Shown: positions 47,557 through 56,532, counted from the first letter of the stretch. The stretch: 64,000 nucleotides of DNA from Burkholderiales bacterium (GCA_017307855.1 JAFKGD010000003.1:276707-340706); one strand, 5' to 3'. Made by a program: numbers and translations. The notes: generated by a model not told the origin, from the letters alone.

Positions 47557-50130
47557 GTGGCCGCGCGCGACACCCGGCCGGCTGACGGCGACGCCCCCGC
47601 GCCGCTGGCGCGCTATCACGCCAAACGCAACTTCGGCCTGACGGCCGAGCCGGCAGGAAAGTCCACGCGCCGGCGCAAGAAAGCGACCGGCCTGGCCTTC
47701 GTGATCCAGAAACACTGGGCCAGCCGGCTGCACTACGACTTCCGCCTGGAGCACGATGGCGTGCTGCTCAGCTGGGCCGTGCCCAAGGGCCCCAGCTACG
47801 ACCCTGCGGACAAGCAGATGGCGATACAGGTGGAAGACCACCCGCTGGAGTACGGCGGCTTCGAGGGCACCATTCCGCCCAAGCAGTACGGTGCGGGCAC
47901 GGTGATCGTGTGGGACACGGGCACCTGGGAGCCCGTGGGCGACGTGGCCGAGTCGATCAAGAAGGGCAAGCTGATCTTTCACCTGCACGGCCAGAAGCTG
48001 GCCGGACTGTGGGAACTGGTGCGCATTGCCAAGCCCGGAGAAAAGCAGCCGCGCTGGATCTTCTTCAAAAAGCGCGGTGACGCCTGGTCGCGCCCGCGCG
48101 CCGACTATGACGTGGTGAAGGCCTTGCCGGACAGTGTGGTGACTCAGCCGCTCGGCCTGGTGGAAGAGCGCGAGCCGCGTGGTGTGACGGCGGCGGCCGC
48201 TGCGCCGGCGGCAGGGCCCGACCTGTCGAACGCTCGCAAAGCCCCGCTACCCGCCACGCTCAAGCCCCAGCTGGCCACGCTGGCCACCGCGCCGCCGGCG
48301 GGCGGGCAGTGGGTGCTGGAGAACAAGTTCGACGGCTATCGCATCCTCGCGCGCATCGCGCGCGGCAAGGTGACGCTGCACACCCGGGGCGGGCACGACT
48401 GGACGCACAAGATGCCCACGCTGGCCGAAGCCGTGGCGCGGCTGGGTATCGACTCGGGTTGGCTTGACGGCGAGATCGTGGTGCTGAACGACAAGGGCGT
48501 GCCCGACTTCAACGCGCTGCAGAACGCCATGGACAGCACGCGATCGGCCGCGGTGGAGTACTTCGTCTTCGATGTGCCATATCTGGGTGGATTCGACCTG
48601 CGCGAGGTGCCGCTGACGTCGCGCCGCGCGGTGCTGCAAGGCATCTTCGAGCAGGCGGGCGAGCAGGATCGTGTGCGCTTCTCCGACAGCTTCGAGGCCG
48701 CGCCGGCCCAGATGGTGCAGGCCGCCTGCCAGCTGGGGCTGGAAGGCATCATGATCAAGCGTGCCGATTCGATGTACGTGAGCGAGCGCAGCGACACCTG
48801 GCTGAAGCTCAAATGCCAGCAGCGGCAGGAATTCGTGGTGGTGGGCTTTACCGACCGGGCCAACACCCGGGCCGAAGTGGGCAGCATGCTGCTGGCCTAC
48901 CATGACGCCGCAGGCCAGCTGGCCTATGCCGGCAGCGTGGGCACCGGCTGGGACAGCAAGACCGGGCGCGAGTTGCATGCGCTGCTGAGTGGTCACGTGA
49001 CCAAGACACCCGCCGTCGATCCGCAGAGCGTGAAGCCCGGCCGCTGGAGCCGCCGCACCGCCGGCGCCGAGCGCTGGGTGGAGCCCGTGCTGGTGGCCGA
49101 GGTGGGCTTCAGCGAATGGACGCCCGATGGCCATGTGCGCCACCCGGTTTGGAAAGGCATGCGCACCGACAAGGCGCCGGCGCAGATCACACGCGAACGC
49201 GCCGCGCAGCCACCGGGCGGCGCGGCCATTGCGACCACGGCCGGCAGCGCGCTCAAGGTATCCAACCCCGGCCGCGTGATCGACCCGACCACCAAGCTCA
49301 CGAAGCTGGAGCTTGTGCGCTACTACGAATCGGTGGCGGACTGGATCCTGCCGCACCTGAAGGCACGGCCCGTGTCGCTGGTAAGGGCGCCCACGGGCAT
49401 CACGGGCGAGCTGTTCTTCCAGAAGCACCCCAAGGAATCGAGCATGCCCGGGCTGACCGAGCTGGACCCGGCCCTGTGGCCCGGCCACGCGGCGCTGCTG
49501 GCCGTGGAAAGCACCGAGGCCCTGCTGTCGGCGGCGCAGATGAACGTGGTGGAGTTCCACACCTGGAACTCCACCGTGAAGAAGATCGACCAGCCCGACC
49601 GCATCGTGTTCGACCTGGACCCCGGCGAAGGCGTGGGCTGGCGCGACGTGCAGGAGGCCGCCACGCTGATGCGCGCCATGCTGCAGGCGCTGCAACTGGA
49701 AAGCTGGTTGAAGACCAGCGGCGGCAAGGGCCTGCATGTGGTGGTGCCCATTGCTACGCGATTCGACTACGACCTGGTCAAGCGCTTTTCTCAGGCGGTG
49801 GTGCAGCACATGGCCCGCACCATCCCGGATCGCTTCGTGGCCAAGTCTGGCGGCAGCAACCGGGTGGGCAAGATCTTCATCGACTACCTGCGCAACGGCC
49901 ACGGCCAGACCACGGCCGCCGCCTTTTCCGCGCGATCGCGCCCGGGCTTGGGCGTGTCGATGACCATCGATTGGGACGACCTGGGCGCGCTCAAGAGCGG
50001 CGCGCAGTGGACCATCGCCACCGCGCGCGAATACCTGTCGTTCCGCAAGGCCGACCCGTGGGCCGGCTACTGGAAGAAGCGCCAGGCGCTGGGCCCGGCC
50101 ATCAAGGTGCTGGGATTCAAACCCGGCTAA
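47557..50130 (+). CDS. ligD: ATP-dependent DNA ligase D (PE-LIG-POL)
   Basis: An 857-residue multidomain enzyme of bacterial non-homologous end joining. N-terminal phosphoesterase (residues ~45-180): ASRLHYDFRLEHDGVLLSW and VEDHPLEYGGFEG. Ligase (~230-530): nucleotidyl Lys257 in LENKFDGYRI, LDGEIVVL, EGIMIKRADS, WLKLKC. Polymerase/primase (~560-857): VEFHTWNST, RIVFDLDPGEG with the metal Asp pair and LKTSGGKGLHVVVP. The order PE-LIG-POL is the Pseudomonas type. GTG 47557 is the first good start. No ku gene is in this window. Confidence 0.96.
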   Translation: MAARDTRPADGDAPAPLARYHAKRNFGLTAEPAGKSTRRRKKATGLAFVIQKHWASRLHYDFRLEHDGVLLSWAVPKGPSYDPADKQMAIQVEDHPLEYGGFEGTIPPKQYGAGTVIVWDTGTWEPVGDVAESIKKGKLIFHLHGQKLAGLWELVRIAKPGEKQPRWIFFKKRGDAWSRPRADYDVVKALPDSVVTQPLGLVEEREPRGVTAAAAAPAAGPDLSNARKAPLPATLKPQLATLATAPPAGGQWVLENKFDGYRILARIARGKVTLHTRGGHDWTHKMPTLAEAVARLGIDSGWLDGEIVVLNDKGVPDFNALQNAMDSTRSAAVEYFVFDVPYLGGFDLREVPLTSRRAVLQGIFEQAGEQDRVRFSDSFEAAPAQMVQAACQLGLEGIMIKRADSMYVSERSDTWLKLKCQQRQEFVVVGFTDRANTRAEVGSMLLAYHDAAGQLAYAGSVGTGWDSKTGRELHALLSGHVTKTPAVDPQSVKPGRWSRRTAGAERWVEPVLVAEVGFSEWTPDGHVRHPVWKGMRTDKAPAQITRERAAQPPGGAAIATTAGSALKVSNPGRVIDPTTKLTKLELVRYYESVADWILPHLKARPVSLVRAPTGITGELFFQKHPKESSMPGLTELDPALWPGHAALLAVESTEALLSAAQMNVVEFHTWNSTVKKIDQPDRIVFDLDPGEGVGWRDVQEAATLMRAMLQALQLESWLKTSGGKGLHVVVPIATRFDYDLVKRFSQAVVQHMARTIPDRFVAKSGGSNRVGKIFIDYLRNGHGQTTAAAFSARSRPGLGVSMTIDWDDLGALKSGAQWTIATAREYLSFRKADPWAGYWKKRQALGPAIKVLGFKPG

Positions 50131-50220
50131 GGGATGTGCCCTTGAGACGCGGCAGGGCCGTCGCGTTGTCTTGCAGTTTGCGCACCAGCGCCTGGCGCAC
50201 TCCCACATGCATCTCGACCG
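50131..50220 (-). pseudogene. 3' relic of a paralogue of the 51829-52358 gene
   Basis: The minus strand encodes VEMHVGVRQALVRKLQDNAT followed by ALPR. This lines up with the C-terminus of the gene at 51829-52358 (VEMGQAPVRKLRDQATARPA), and the DNA is clearly alike over about 60 bases. No 5' part is found. It abuts the ligD stop, just as the better copy lies beside the ligD relic. Confidence 0.6.
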
Positions 50221-50409
50221 CGCCAACTTACAAAGCGGGTCCGCACTCGCGACAATGCCAGCCAGCGCAAACGTGCATTGGAAGCCGCTAAAATAATGGC
50301 TCGGCGTGTGCTGCGTGCGCCCGGGGAATTCGCCCCGTATACGGAGAACGTTAATCCGTTTTCCGTCGGTATTTATGTTGCGCGCAGCAACCACATCGCC
50401 TTGGTCCTG

Positions 50410-50503
50410 CCTGAGCCTTCGAGCGTTCAGGCCCACCGCCGAAATCCTCAATCCCAGCCCGCGTCAGCCTAGCCCATTCGGGCCTGGCTGCTGCGCAGTG
50501 GGC
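50410..50503 (+). promoter_or_regulatory. Structured leader of nhaA, candidate Li+/Na+ riboswitch (nhaA-I-like)
   Basis: The 396-base gap before nhaA has no gene. Its last part folds well: stem CCTGA/TCAGG (50410-50414, 50427-50431), long-range stem GCCCAC/GTGGGC (50431-50436, 50498-50503) enclosing CAGCC/GGCTG (50465-50469, 50486-50490) and GCCC/GGGC with an ATTC loop. The outer stem ends 23 bases before the ATG and could control ribosome access. nhaA-I RNAs, known in proteobacteria upstream of nhaA, bind Li+. The fold is seen; the class is inferred. Confidence 0.45.
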
Positions 50504-50526
50504 GCTTTCTTCTGGAGTACTTCACC

Positions 50527-51816
50527 ATGACTGCCGCACACACGGTGTCAGGCCTGCGCTCGGCCGCACAACGCTTTCTTACCAGTGAGGCGGCGGGGGG
50601 CATCGTCCTGATGTTCGCTGCCGCGCTGGCCATTCTTGTCGCCAACAGCCCGCTGGGGCTGGCCTATCAACACCTGCTGCATGCACCAGCCGGGCCGGCC
50701 TTGAGCGACAAGCTCGGCCCCATGACCGCGCACCTGTGGATCAACGACGGGTTGATGGCCATCTTCTTCCTGCTGGTGGGCCTGGAGATCAAGCGCGAGT
50801 TGGTGGACGGCCGGCTTTCCACATGGGAGCAACGACGGCTGCCGGCGCTGCCGGCCTTGCTGGGCATGATCCTGCCGGCAGGCATCTACCTGAGCCTGAC
50901 GCAGGCAGCGCCGAGTGCGCTGAACGGCTGGGCGATTCCGGCCGCCACCGACATCGCGTTTGCCGTGGGCGCACTGGCCCTGCTGGGGCGACACGCGCCG
51001 CTGTCGCTCAAGTTGATGCTGGTGAGCGTGGCCATCATCGATGACATGGGCGCGGTGGCGATCATCGCGATCTTCTACACCGCCGCCATCAACGGCTGGG
51101 CGCTTGCCGCGGCCGCCGTCGTGGTCGGCGCAATGTGGGCGATGAACCGCGTGGGCATCAAGCGCCTGATGCCGTACCTGCTGGCCTTGGGCCTCCTGTG
51201 GTACGTGACGCTGCTGTCTGGCGTGCACGCCACCATCGCCGGCGTGGTGGGGGCGTTCTTCATCCCGTACGTGGCGAGCCCTGCGGCGCCCGATGCGCCG
51301 GAGTCGCCGCTGCACCGGCTTGAGCACGCCATCGCGCCCTGGGTGGGCTTCCTGATCGTGCCGGCCTTCGGCTTCGCGAACGCGGGGGTGTCGCTGGCTG
51401 GGGTGCAACTGGTTGACATGCTGGCACCCCTGCCGCTCGGCATCGCGGCCGGGCTGTTTCTGGGCAAGCAGCTGGGTGTGTTTGGCGGCGTGGTGCTGGC
51501 CGTCAAAGTGGGGTTGGCGGGCAAGCCGCGCGGCGCGACCTGGTTGCAGATCTATGCCGTCGCGATGCTCTGCGGCATCGGCTTTACGATGAGCCTCTTC
51601 ATCAGCGGCCTGGCCTTCCCCGCCCAGCCGGAATTGGTGGAGCAGGCCAAGCTGGGCATCATGGCTGGCTCGCTGCTGTCGGCCGTCATCGCCTGCGTGA
51701 TCCTGCGTTTCGCGCCCAAGGCGGCGGACCACGATGCGCAGCGATCGCAGCAACTGGCCGAGCTGCGGCGGGATGGAGACGTCGCCTCCCTCGAAAGGCC
51801 AGCCGCCGGCGGCTGA
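50527..51816 (+). CDS. nhaA: Na+/H+ antiporter NhaA
   Basis: A 429-residue antiporter with about twelve spans. The ion-binding Asp pair is Asp172-Asp173 in VAIIDDMGAVAII, and the upstream Asp142 lies in IPAATDIAFAVGALALLG. The periplasmic and pH-sensing region LVGLEIKRELVDGRLS is typical. It exports Na+ or Li+ in exchange for protons, protecting against salt and alkaline stress. The C-terminal ~30 residues are hydrophilic. It is preceded by a folded leader that may be a cation riboswitch. Confidence 0.95.
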   Translation: MTAAHTVSGLRSAAQRFLTSEAAGGIVLMFAAALAILVANSPLGLAYQHLLHAPAGPALSDKLGPMTAHLWINDGLMAIFFLLVGLEIKRELVDGRLSTWEQRRLPALPALLGMILPAGIYLSLTQAAPSALNGWAIPAATDIAFAVGALALLGRHAPLSLKLMLVSVAIIDDMGAVAIIAIFYTAAINGWALAAAAVVVGAMWAMNRVGIKRLMPYLLALGLLWYVTLLSGVHATIAGVVGAFFIPYVASPAAPDAPESPLHRLEHAIAPWVGFLIVPAFGFANAGVSLAGVQLVDMLAPLPLGIAAGLFLGKQLGVFGGVVLAVKVGLAGKPRGATWLQIYAVAMLCGIGFTMSLFISGLAFPAQPELVEQAKLGIMAGSLLSAVIACVILRFAPKAADHDAQRSQQLAELRRDGDVASLERPAAGG

Positions 51817-51828
51817 AGGCCGCCGGCC

Positions 51829-52358
51829 TCAGGCGCTTCGGCCGGCCGCGAGTGCAGCGGGCCGAGCGGTTGCCTGATCCCGCAGCTTGCGCACCGGCGC
51901 CTGGCCCATCTCCACCTGCATCTCGGCGATGTTCATCACGGCGCGCAGCTCATCCTGCTGCGCGTGGGTGAGGGCATGGGCGAGGGTGGTGCGCTCCACC
52001 TCGTCCAGTGCGCGGCCCAAACTGAGGGCGCGGGGCATGCCCATCATGGCGGCGTAGGCCGCGCGCGGCGCTGCAGATGCTCGCGGCTGAGGTCGAACGC
52101 CTCGCCGGCCATGTCCCAAGCCTTGGCGTCTATGGCGCGATCGAGCTCCAGCGGCAGGGGCTCGAGCGGGGCGTCCATGCCGCCCAGCAAGGTGGTGGGG
52201 AGGTTGAGGGGTTCGAGCGCGGCGGCCACGGCCGTCTCGGGATTCGTTCGATCGAGGAACACGCGAATCGCCTTCAGGTAAAAGGCTGCGCTGATCCATG
52301 CGGCGTAGGCGATCACCAGTTCGCGAACATGCCCACGTCCCGTTGTTCTCTCCGTCAT
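51829..52358 (-). pseudogene. Hypothetical gene with a central frameshift
   Basis: The 5' half (from ATG 52358) encodes 104 residues, MTERTTGRGHVRELVIAYAA onward to SREHLQRRARPTPP, then a stop at 52044. The 3' half continues at once in another frame with AAYAAMMGMPRALSLGRALD, VERTTLAHALTHAQQDELRA and a C-terminus VRKLRDQATARPA. The two parts overlap at a CG-rich run near 52050-52075, where a one- or two-base change would join them. A truncated paralogue lies beside ligD. No known domain. Two separate small genes remain an alternative. Confidence 0.55.
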
Positions 52359-52404
52359 TCACGATGGACAGGGGGATACCCATTTCCGGGTAGGCTCCCA
52401 GTCG

Positions 52405-52590
52405 GCCCGATCGCGCCCGGGCCTGGGCGTGTCGATGCCCATCGATGGGGACGAGCTGGCAGACATCAAGGGCGGCGGGCAGTGGTCCATTGGCACCGCG
52501 CGGGAATACCTGTCGTTCCGCAAGGCTGACCCGTGGGGCGGCTACTGGAAGAAGCGGCACGCGCGGAGGCCGGCGTTCAGGCCCCCGGGT
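52405..52590 (+). pseudogene. 3' fragment of a second ligD (polymerase-domain end)
   Basis: In one frame this encodes ARSRPGLGVSMPIDGDELAD, then GQWSIGTAREYLSFRKADPW and GGYWKKR. The intact LigD ends ARSRPGLGVSMTIDWDDLGA, QWTIATAREYLSFRKADPW, AGYWKKRQ. The match covers about 55 residues and nothing upstream belongs to ligD. It is therefore a relic of a duplicated or earlier ligD. Confidence 0.8.
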
Positions 52591-52709
52591 TTAGTACCGG
52601 ATAGGGGATTCCCTTCCTCTGGCACGCCACCTTTGCATAATGGGCGCTGGCCTGTGGTCTCCGGATTGCAGCATGAGCAATCAACGCACTTCGTGACGGC
52701 GTGACTGAC

Positions 52710-52985
52710 ATGGCATCTGCACAGAACTTTTTCACAACGCCGCTTCGTACTGAAACCCTGGTGGATGGTTGGAGCCTGGTGTTCTCAGTGGCGGACCTGG
52801 GCCCACCGGCGTCGTACGTTGTCGAGATGGTGCACCATGGTGCTGTCAAGGGGCGCAGCTCGATGTCCAGGCCCGACCTTACCGAGGAATTCGCCGTCAA
52901 CTTCCTTCGAGAGCGGGCCATCAAGTGGATAGAGCAGTACCAGAACCGCCCCCACACTGGCAGCTCGGATTTCACGCCGCTGTAG
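52710..52985 (+). CDS. Small protein of the three-copy family, copy 3
   Basis: A 91-residue paralogue of the genes at 45931 and 46265. Shared elements: TETLVDGWSLVFSVADLGPP, a central GRSSMSRPDL strand in place of the RARMTTVRP strand, NFLRERAIKWIEQYQNRPHT and GSSDFTPL. ATG 52710 is used; GTG 52701 would add three residues. It is the most diverged copy, lacking the GG-RAR motif. Function unknown. Confidence 0.65.
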   Translation: MASAQNFFTTPLRTETLVDGWSLVFSVADLGPPASYVVEMVHHGAVKGRSSMSRPDLTEEFAVNFLRERAIKWIEQYQNRPHTGSSDFTPL

Positions 52986-52992
52986 CCGCCGG

Positions 52993-53367
52993 CTAACGGC
53001 CGTTGTTACTGATCACCTTGCGCAATGCCGCTGAATCAATGGGCTTGGCGAGGAAATGGTCCACCGTGGACACGATCAACTGGTAGCTCGCGCCATTGAT
53101 GTCGGCGCCCGTCATGGCGATGAGTGTGATGTTGCCGCCATAGCGCCTGCGCAACTCACGTGCCAACTCGCCTCCGCTCATGAGAGGCATCATCACATCG
53201 AGCAGCACGCAGTCGTAGGGCTGCGATGCCGCCAGTTCCAGGGCGTGCGCCCCGCTGTAAGTGGCGGTGGCGTCGTAGCCCCATGTGTCCAGCAGCGCCG
53301 CCAGGGCGTCCGCAGAGTCGCGGTAGTCGTCGACGACAAGAATGCGGAGGCTGGTCTGGGTATGCAT
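52993..53367 (-). CDS. Single-domain response regulator (CheY-like)
   Basis: A 124-residue receiver domain without output domain. Key residues: Asp13/Asp14 in LVVDDYRDSADA, phosphoacceptor Asp57 in CVLLDVMMPLMSG, Thr in IAMTGAD and Lys in HFLAKPID. Such proteins pass phosphate within phosphorelays or bind partners. No histidine kinase gene is adjacent, so the partner is elsewhere. Convergent with copy 3 of the small family, eight bases apart. Confidence 0.88.
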   Translation of the reverse strand: MHTQTSLRILVVDDYRDSADALAALLDTWGYDATATYSGAHALELAASQPYDCVLLDVMMPLMSGGELARELRRRYGGNITLIAMTGADINGASYQLIVSTVDHFLAKPIDSAALRKVISNNGR

Positions 53368-53535
53368 ACGGTGCCTGGCGCGGAAAAAGCGGTGACTCTA
53401 GTGGACACTTCCGTCACCTGGAGTAGGACGGCGTGCCGGTATCAACAGGATGGTTGATACCGCGGCGTCGCTCACTCCCGCCAGCAGCGAGGTCATACGC
53501 AGGCTAGATCATTCCGGATCACCGGCAGCGAGCGA

Positions 53536-54852
53536 TCAGGCCCGCACCACCGGCATATCCTCCCACCGCGTCGTGTAGCACGGCGTCCGGCGGTCCGCCC
53601 GCATCGTCCACACACGGTTCTTGCCGGCGCCGCCCGTGCTGCCGCTGTGCAGCGTGCCCTTGCCGTACTTCTCGTTGACCTTGTCCATGGCGGCCATGAG
53701 CGCGCTGCGGTCGCGCGCTGGTGAGCTGCTGCCGTCTTCCTCGGGCTCCAGATCCAGCTCGTTCTGGTGCTGGGTGCCGGGCTGCAGGTCGAGCAGCATG
53801 ACGCCGGCCTTGACCAGGTCGTAGCCCGCTTCGTAGATGGCGCGCATGCCCGCCTGGGCGGCGTGGATGAGGGCCGTGGTGTCGTCGGTGGGCCGGCGCA
53901 GGGGCTGCACGGTGCTGCGGGCCCACTGAGGGCCGTGGCGGTGGGGGCTGGTGTGGGCGAAGACCATGACGCGGCCGGCCAGGCTGCCCTGGCGGCGCAG
54001 CTTCTCGGCCGCGCGGGTGGCGAATTCGCTCACCGCCTCCACCAGCGGCGGCAGGGTGGCGATGGTGTGGCCAAAGCTGCGGGTGCAGGCCACCTGCTGC
54101 TGGGGCGGCGGCGCGTCGTCCAAACTGATGCAGGAGGTACCCTGCAGCTCGCGCACGGTGCGCTCCATGACGACGCCGAACTGGGCACGGATGGCGGCGG
54201 CGTTGGCCCGGGCCAGGTCGAGCGCGGTATGCACCTGGCCCGCGCGCAGCTTGGCGCCCTGGCGGCGGCCCACGCCCCATACGTCGGTGACGGGGGTGGC
54301 CTGCAGGATGGCATCGCGCGCCGCCGCATCCAGCGCGCCCAGGTGGCACACGCGGGCCAGCTCGGCAGGGTAGCTGCCGGGTTTGCGCTCGGCATCCTTG
54401 GCGACGTGGTTGGCCAGCTTGGCGAGCGTCTTGGTGGGGGCGATGCCGATGCAGGTGGGGATGCCGATCCAGCGATGGATGCGGTCGCGCACCTTGTGGC
54501 TGCGCGCCACCAGGTCGCCGCGCACGCCGGCCAGGTCGATGAAGCATTCGTCGATGCTGTAGATCTCTTGCGCGGGGCCCAGGCCGGCGGCCAGGGTCAT
54601 GAAGCGATCGCTCATGTCGCCGTAGAGCACGAAGTTGGCCGAGAGGACGACGACGCCGGCCTCTTCCTCCAGGTGGCGCCACTGGAACCACGGGTCGGCC
54701 ATGCCGATGCCCAGGGCCTTGGCCTCGTTGCTGCGGGCGATGGCGCAGCCGTCGTTGTTGGAGAGCACGACGACGGGGCGGCCTTCCAGGCTGGGGCGGA
54801 AGACGCGCTCGCAGCTCACGTAGAAGTTGTTGCCGTCGACGAGGGCGAGCAT
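53536..54852 (-). CDS. umuC: Y-family DNA polymerase UmuC
   Basis: A 438-residue error-prone polymerase (Pol V catalytic subunit type). Metal residues lie in [18 protein letters not shown] (Asp6) and [10 protein letters not shown] (Asp-Glu). HhH-like [15 protein letters not shown] and the little-finger domain [20 protein letters not shown] follow. The C-terminal segment [18 protein letters not shown] is the UmuC-specific DUF4113 motif. It lies eight bases after umuD. Function: translesion synthesis in the SOS response, with cleaved UmuD dimer. An SOS box precedes the operon. Confidence 0.95.
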   Translation of the reverse strand: MLALVDGNNFYVSCERVFRPSLEGRPVVVLSNNDGCAIARSNEAKALGIGMADPWFQWRHLEEEAGVVVLSANFVLYGDMSDRFMTLAAGLGPAQEIYSIDECFIDLAGVRGDLVARSHKVRDRIHRWIGIPTCIGIAPTKTLAKLANHVAKDAERKPGSYPAELARVCHLGALDAAARDAILQATPVTDVWGVGRRQGAKLRAGQVHTALDLARANAAAIRAQFGVVMERTVRELQGTSCISLDDAPPPQQQVACTRSFGHTIATLPPLVEAVSEFATRAAEKLRRQGSLAGRVMVFAHTSPHRHGPQWARSTVQPLRRPTDDTTALIHAAQAGMRAIYEAGYDLVKAGVMLLDLQPGTQHQNELDLEPEEDGSSSPARDRSALMAAMDKVNEKYGKGTLHSGSTGGAGKNRVWTMRADRRTPCYTTRWEDMPVVRA

Positions 54853-54860
54853 GGGTGTGC

Positions 54861-55358
54861 CTACTTGATGAAGCGGGTGATGGCGCTGGTGACCACGCCC
54901 ACCACCTCGATGGTTTGCCCGTCGCGCGGCACGATGTCGGGGAAGGTGGGGTTGGCCGGGCGCAGGCGCGTGCGGCCGGCGCGCTGGTGCAGGTACTTCA
55001 CGGTGAATTCGCCATCGAGCGTGGCGACGACGATGTGACCATGGCGCGGCTTGAGCGCCCGGTTGACCACCAGCGTGTCGCCGTCATGGATGCCGGCGTC
55101 GCGCATCGAATCGCCCGCCACGCGAAGCAGGAAGGTGGCCTGCGGGTGGGTGATGAGCACCTGGTTGAGATCGATGCGCTTGTCGAGGAAATCGTCGGCG
55201 GGCGAGGTGAAGCCGGCCCGCACGTGCATGCCGGCCACGGGCAGCAGCAGCGGTGGCAACGGGGCCGGCAACGGTGCGCCGGGCACGAGCTGGACCAAGC
55301 CGTAGGTGTGGGCACCGGCGGCGAAGGCGATGAGCGGTGACGGGGGCATGGCAGGCAC
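54861..55358 (-). CDS. umuD: UmuD-like S24 peptidase subunit
   Basis: A 165-residue S24-family protein. The self-cleavage site is the Ala-Gly bond in [20 protein letters not shown]. The catalytic Ser is in [16 protein letters not shown] and the Lys in [10 protein letters not shown]. RecA-stimulated cleavage gives UmuD', the partner of UmuC. The N-terminal ~40 residues are longer and more hydrophobic-proline-rich than in E. coli UmuD; an alternative Met at residue 4 is possible. In an operon with the 119-residue gene upstream and umuC downstream. Confidence 0.93.
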   Translation of the reverse strand: MPAMPPSPLIAFAAGAHTYGLVQLVPGAPLPAPLPPLLLPVAGMHVRAGFTSPADDFLDKRIDLNQVLITHPQATFLLRVAGDSMRDAGIHDGDTLVVNRALKPRHGHIVVATLDGEFTVKYLHQRAGRTRLRPANPTFPDIVPRDGQTIEVVGVVTSAITRFIK

Positions 55359-55382
55359 GGCCCCTGCGGGCCGTGGCGTGCG

Positions 55383-55742
55383 TCAGTGGGCGGCGGCGGG
55401 CTCTGGCTGCTGCAGCAGCGCGTCGATCTGGTTGCGCAGCGTAGTGAGTTCTTCGCGGCTGAAATGCGAGGCGAACGGCAGGCCGTTGGCCAGCTCGTAC
55501 TTGAGCATGAGCATGCCCTGCAACTGGGTGGCTTCGATGCGATCGAGCGCGAAGAACTGCAGGCCCTGCTGGATGACGGCGTCCTGCTGTTCCATGAGGT
55601 GGCGGAGCACGCGATCGATCAGGGCGATGGCGTGGCCGGGGTGCAGCTCCACATGCGCGCCCAGGCCCTCGAAATCGATGGCGACGTGGCCGGTGGCGGG
55701 TAGCTGGCGGACGGCGATGTCCTTCAACGCTGGCTGATCCAT
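55383..55742 (-). CDS. Hypothetical first gene of the SOS umuDC operon
   Basis: A 119-residue soluble protein, beta strand then helices (AIALIDRVLRHLMEQQDAVI, KYELANGLPFASHFSREELT, TLRNQIDALLQQ). It starts 23 bases downstream of a LexA-like box on the minus strand, 24 bases upstream of umuD, so it should be SOS-induced with the mutagenic polymerase. No family recognised; it is not ImuA. A regulator or accessory factor of Pol V activity is a reasonable but untested guess. Confidence 0.65.
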   Translation of the reverse strand: MDQPALKDIAVRQLPATGHVAIDFEGLGAHVELHPGHAIALIDRVLRHLMEQQDAVIQQGLQFFALDRIEATQLQGMLMLKYELANGLPFASHFSREELTTLRNQIDALLQQPEPAAAH

Positions 55743-55764
55743 GGTGACAAATCCCCGATTGAAA

Positions 55765-55784
55765 TACTGTACGTACATCCAGTA
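55765..55784. promoter_or_regulatory. LexA (SOS) box in the divergent umuDC promoter region
   Basis: TACTGT - 8 bases - CCAGTA matches the LexA operator CTGT-N8-ACAG with one deviation in the right half. It lies between the minus-strand umuDC operon (start 55742) and the plus-strand gene at 55795, so it can control both. TATATT at 55783-55788 may be the plus-strand -10, leaving almost no leader. Confidence 0.8.
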
Positions 55785-55794
55785 TATTGCCGCC

Positions 55795-56301
55795 ATGGAC
55801 TCGAATGCAAACTCTGTGAACCCTGAGCACGCGGTGGCGCCCGAGCTGCAGGTGATGCCCGCCGACCTGCGCCATGGCGACCTGCTGTGGTGCGGCGAAC
55901 GCTGGGGCTGGCGCGCGGTGGCCGGTGCGCTGGAAGATGGCGATGTGGTGGAGGTGATGCTGGCGCGCGGAGACGGTGAGCGCGCCCTGCCGCCCGACGT
56001 GCAGCACCAGGCGCTGCACGCACGCAAGCCGGTGCTGATCCGCCGGCCGCCCCGCGACACCGACCCGCTGACCGAGGCGCGCCACGGCTGGGGGCAGCGC
56101 TGGGTGGATGGCTTCGTGAACGAGCTGCGCCGCGCCGGCGCGCAGGCCGACATGGAGCGCGCCGCCAGCCACGCCGAGCTGGCCTACTGCCGCACGCTGG
56201 CCCGCCAGTACAAGCCCGAGGTGGCCGCGCAGATGTACCTGCGCACGCCCGACACGCCCTGGGTTCAGGCCGTGCTGGGCATGCAGGCGCAGCGGCCATG
56301 A
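55795..56301 (+). CDS. Hypothetical SOS-linked protein
   Basis: A 168-residue soluble protein. The N-terminal half is beta-rich (DLRHGDLLWCGERWGWRAVA, GDVVEVMLARGDGE) and the C-terminal half helical (RWVDGFVNELRRAGAQADME, ELAYCRTLARQYKPEVAAQM). No known family. It starts 11 bases after a LexA-like box shared with umuDC, so SOS induction is expected. The stop overlaps the next start (ATGA). An in-frame GTG-type start at 55741 would cross the operator and is rejected. Confidence 0.65.
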   Translation: MDSNANSVNPEHAVAPELQVMPADLRHGDLLWCGERWGWRAVAGALEDGDVVEVMLARGDGERALPPDVQHQALHARKPVLIRRPPRDTDPLTEARHGWGQRWVDGFVNELRRAGAQADMERAASHAELAYCRTLARQYKPEVAAQMYLRTPDTPWVQAVLGMQAQRP

Positions 56302-56510
56302 TGGGGGCCGCCGTGGACCAGATCGACTGGATTGCCGCCTGCGCGCACCGCCTGCACCGGCAGTGGCGCAGCGTGACGATCGAGGACGTGGAAGCGATTG
56401 CCGCGTCGCTGTGGCGCGACCCGGTGTTCAAGACGATGACGCCGGTGAAGGCCGCCGAGCAGTGGCTGGAGCCGGTGTTGCCGGGTGGGGAGAAGCAGGC
56501 GCCGTTTTGA
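56298..56510 (+). CDS. Hypothetical SOS-linked small protein
   Basis: A 70-residue protein: VDQIDWIAACAHRLHRQWRS, VTIEDVEAIAASLWRDPVFK, KAAEQWLEPV. Two or three helices; no family recognised. Coupled by ATGA to the upstream gene and therefore probably SOS-controlled too. Its stop is 22 bases before the first palindromic repeat of the cassette array. Confidence 0.6.
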   Translation: MMGAAVDQIDWIAACAHRLHRQWRSVTIEDVEAIAASLWRDPVFKTMTPVKAAEQWLEPVLPGGEKQAPF

Positions 56511-56532
56511 GGTGTGCGTGGGGTCAGATAGC

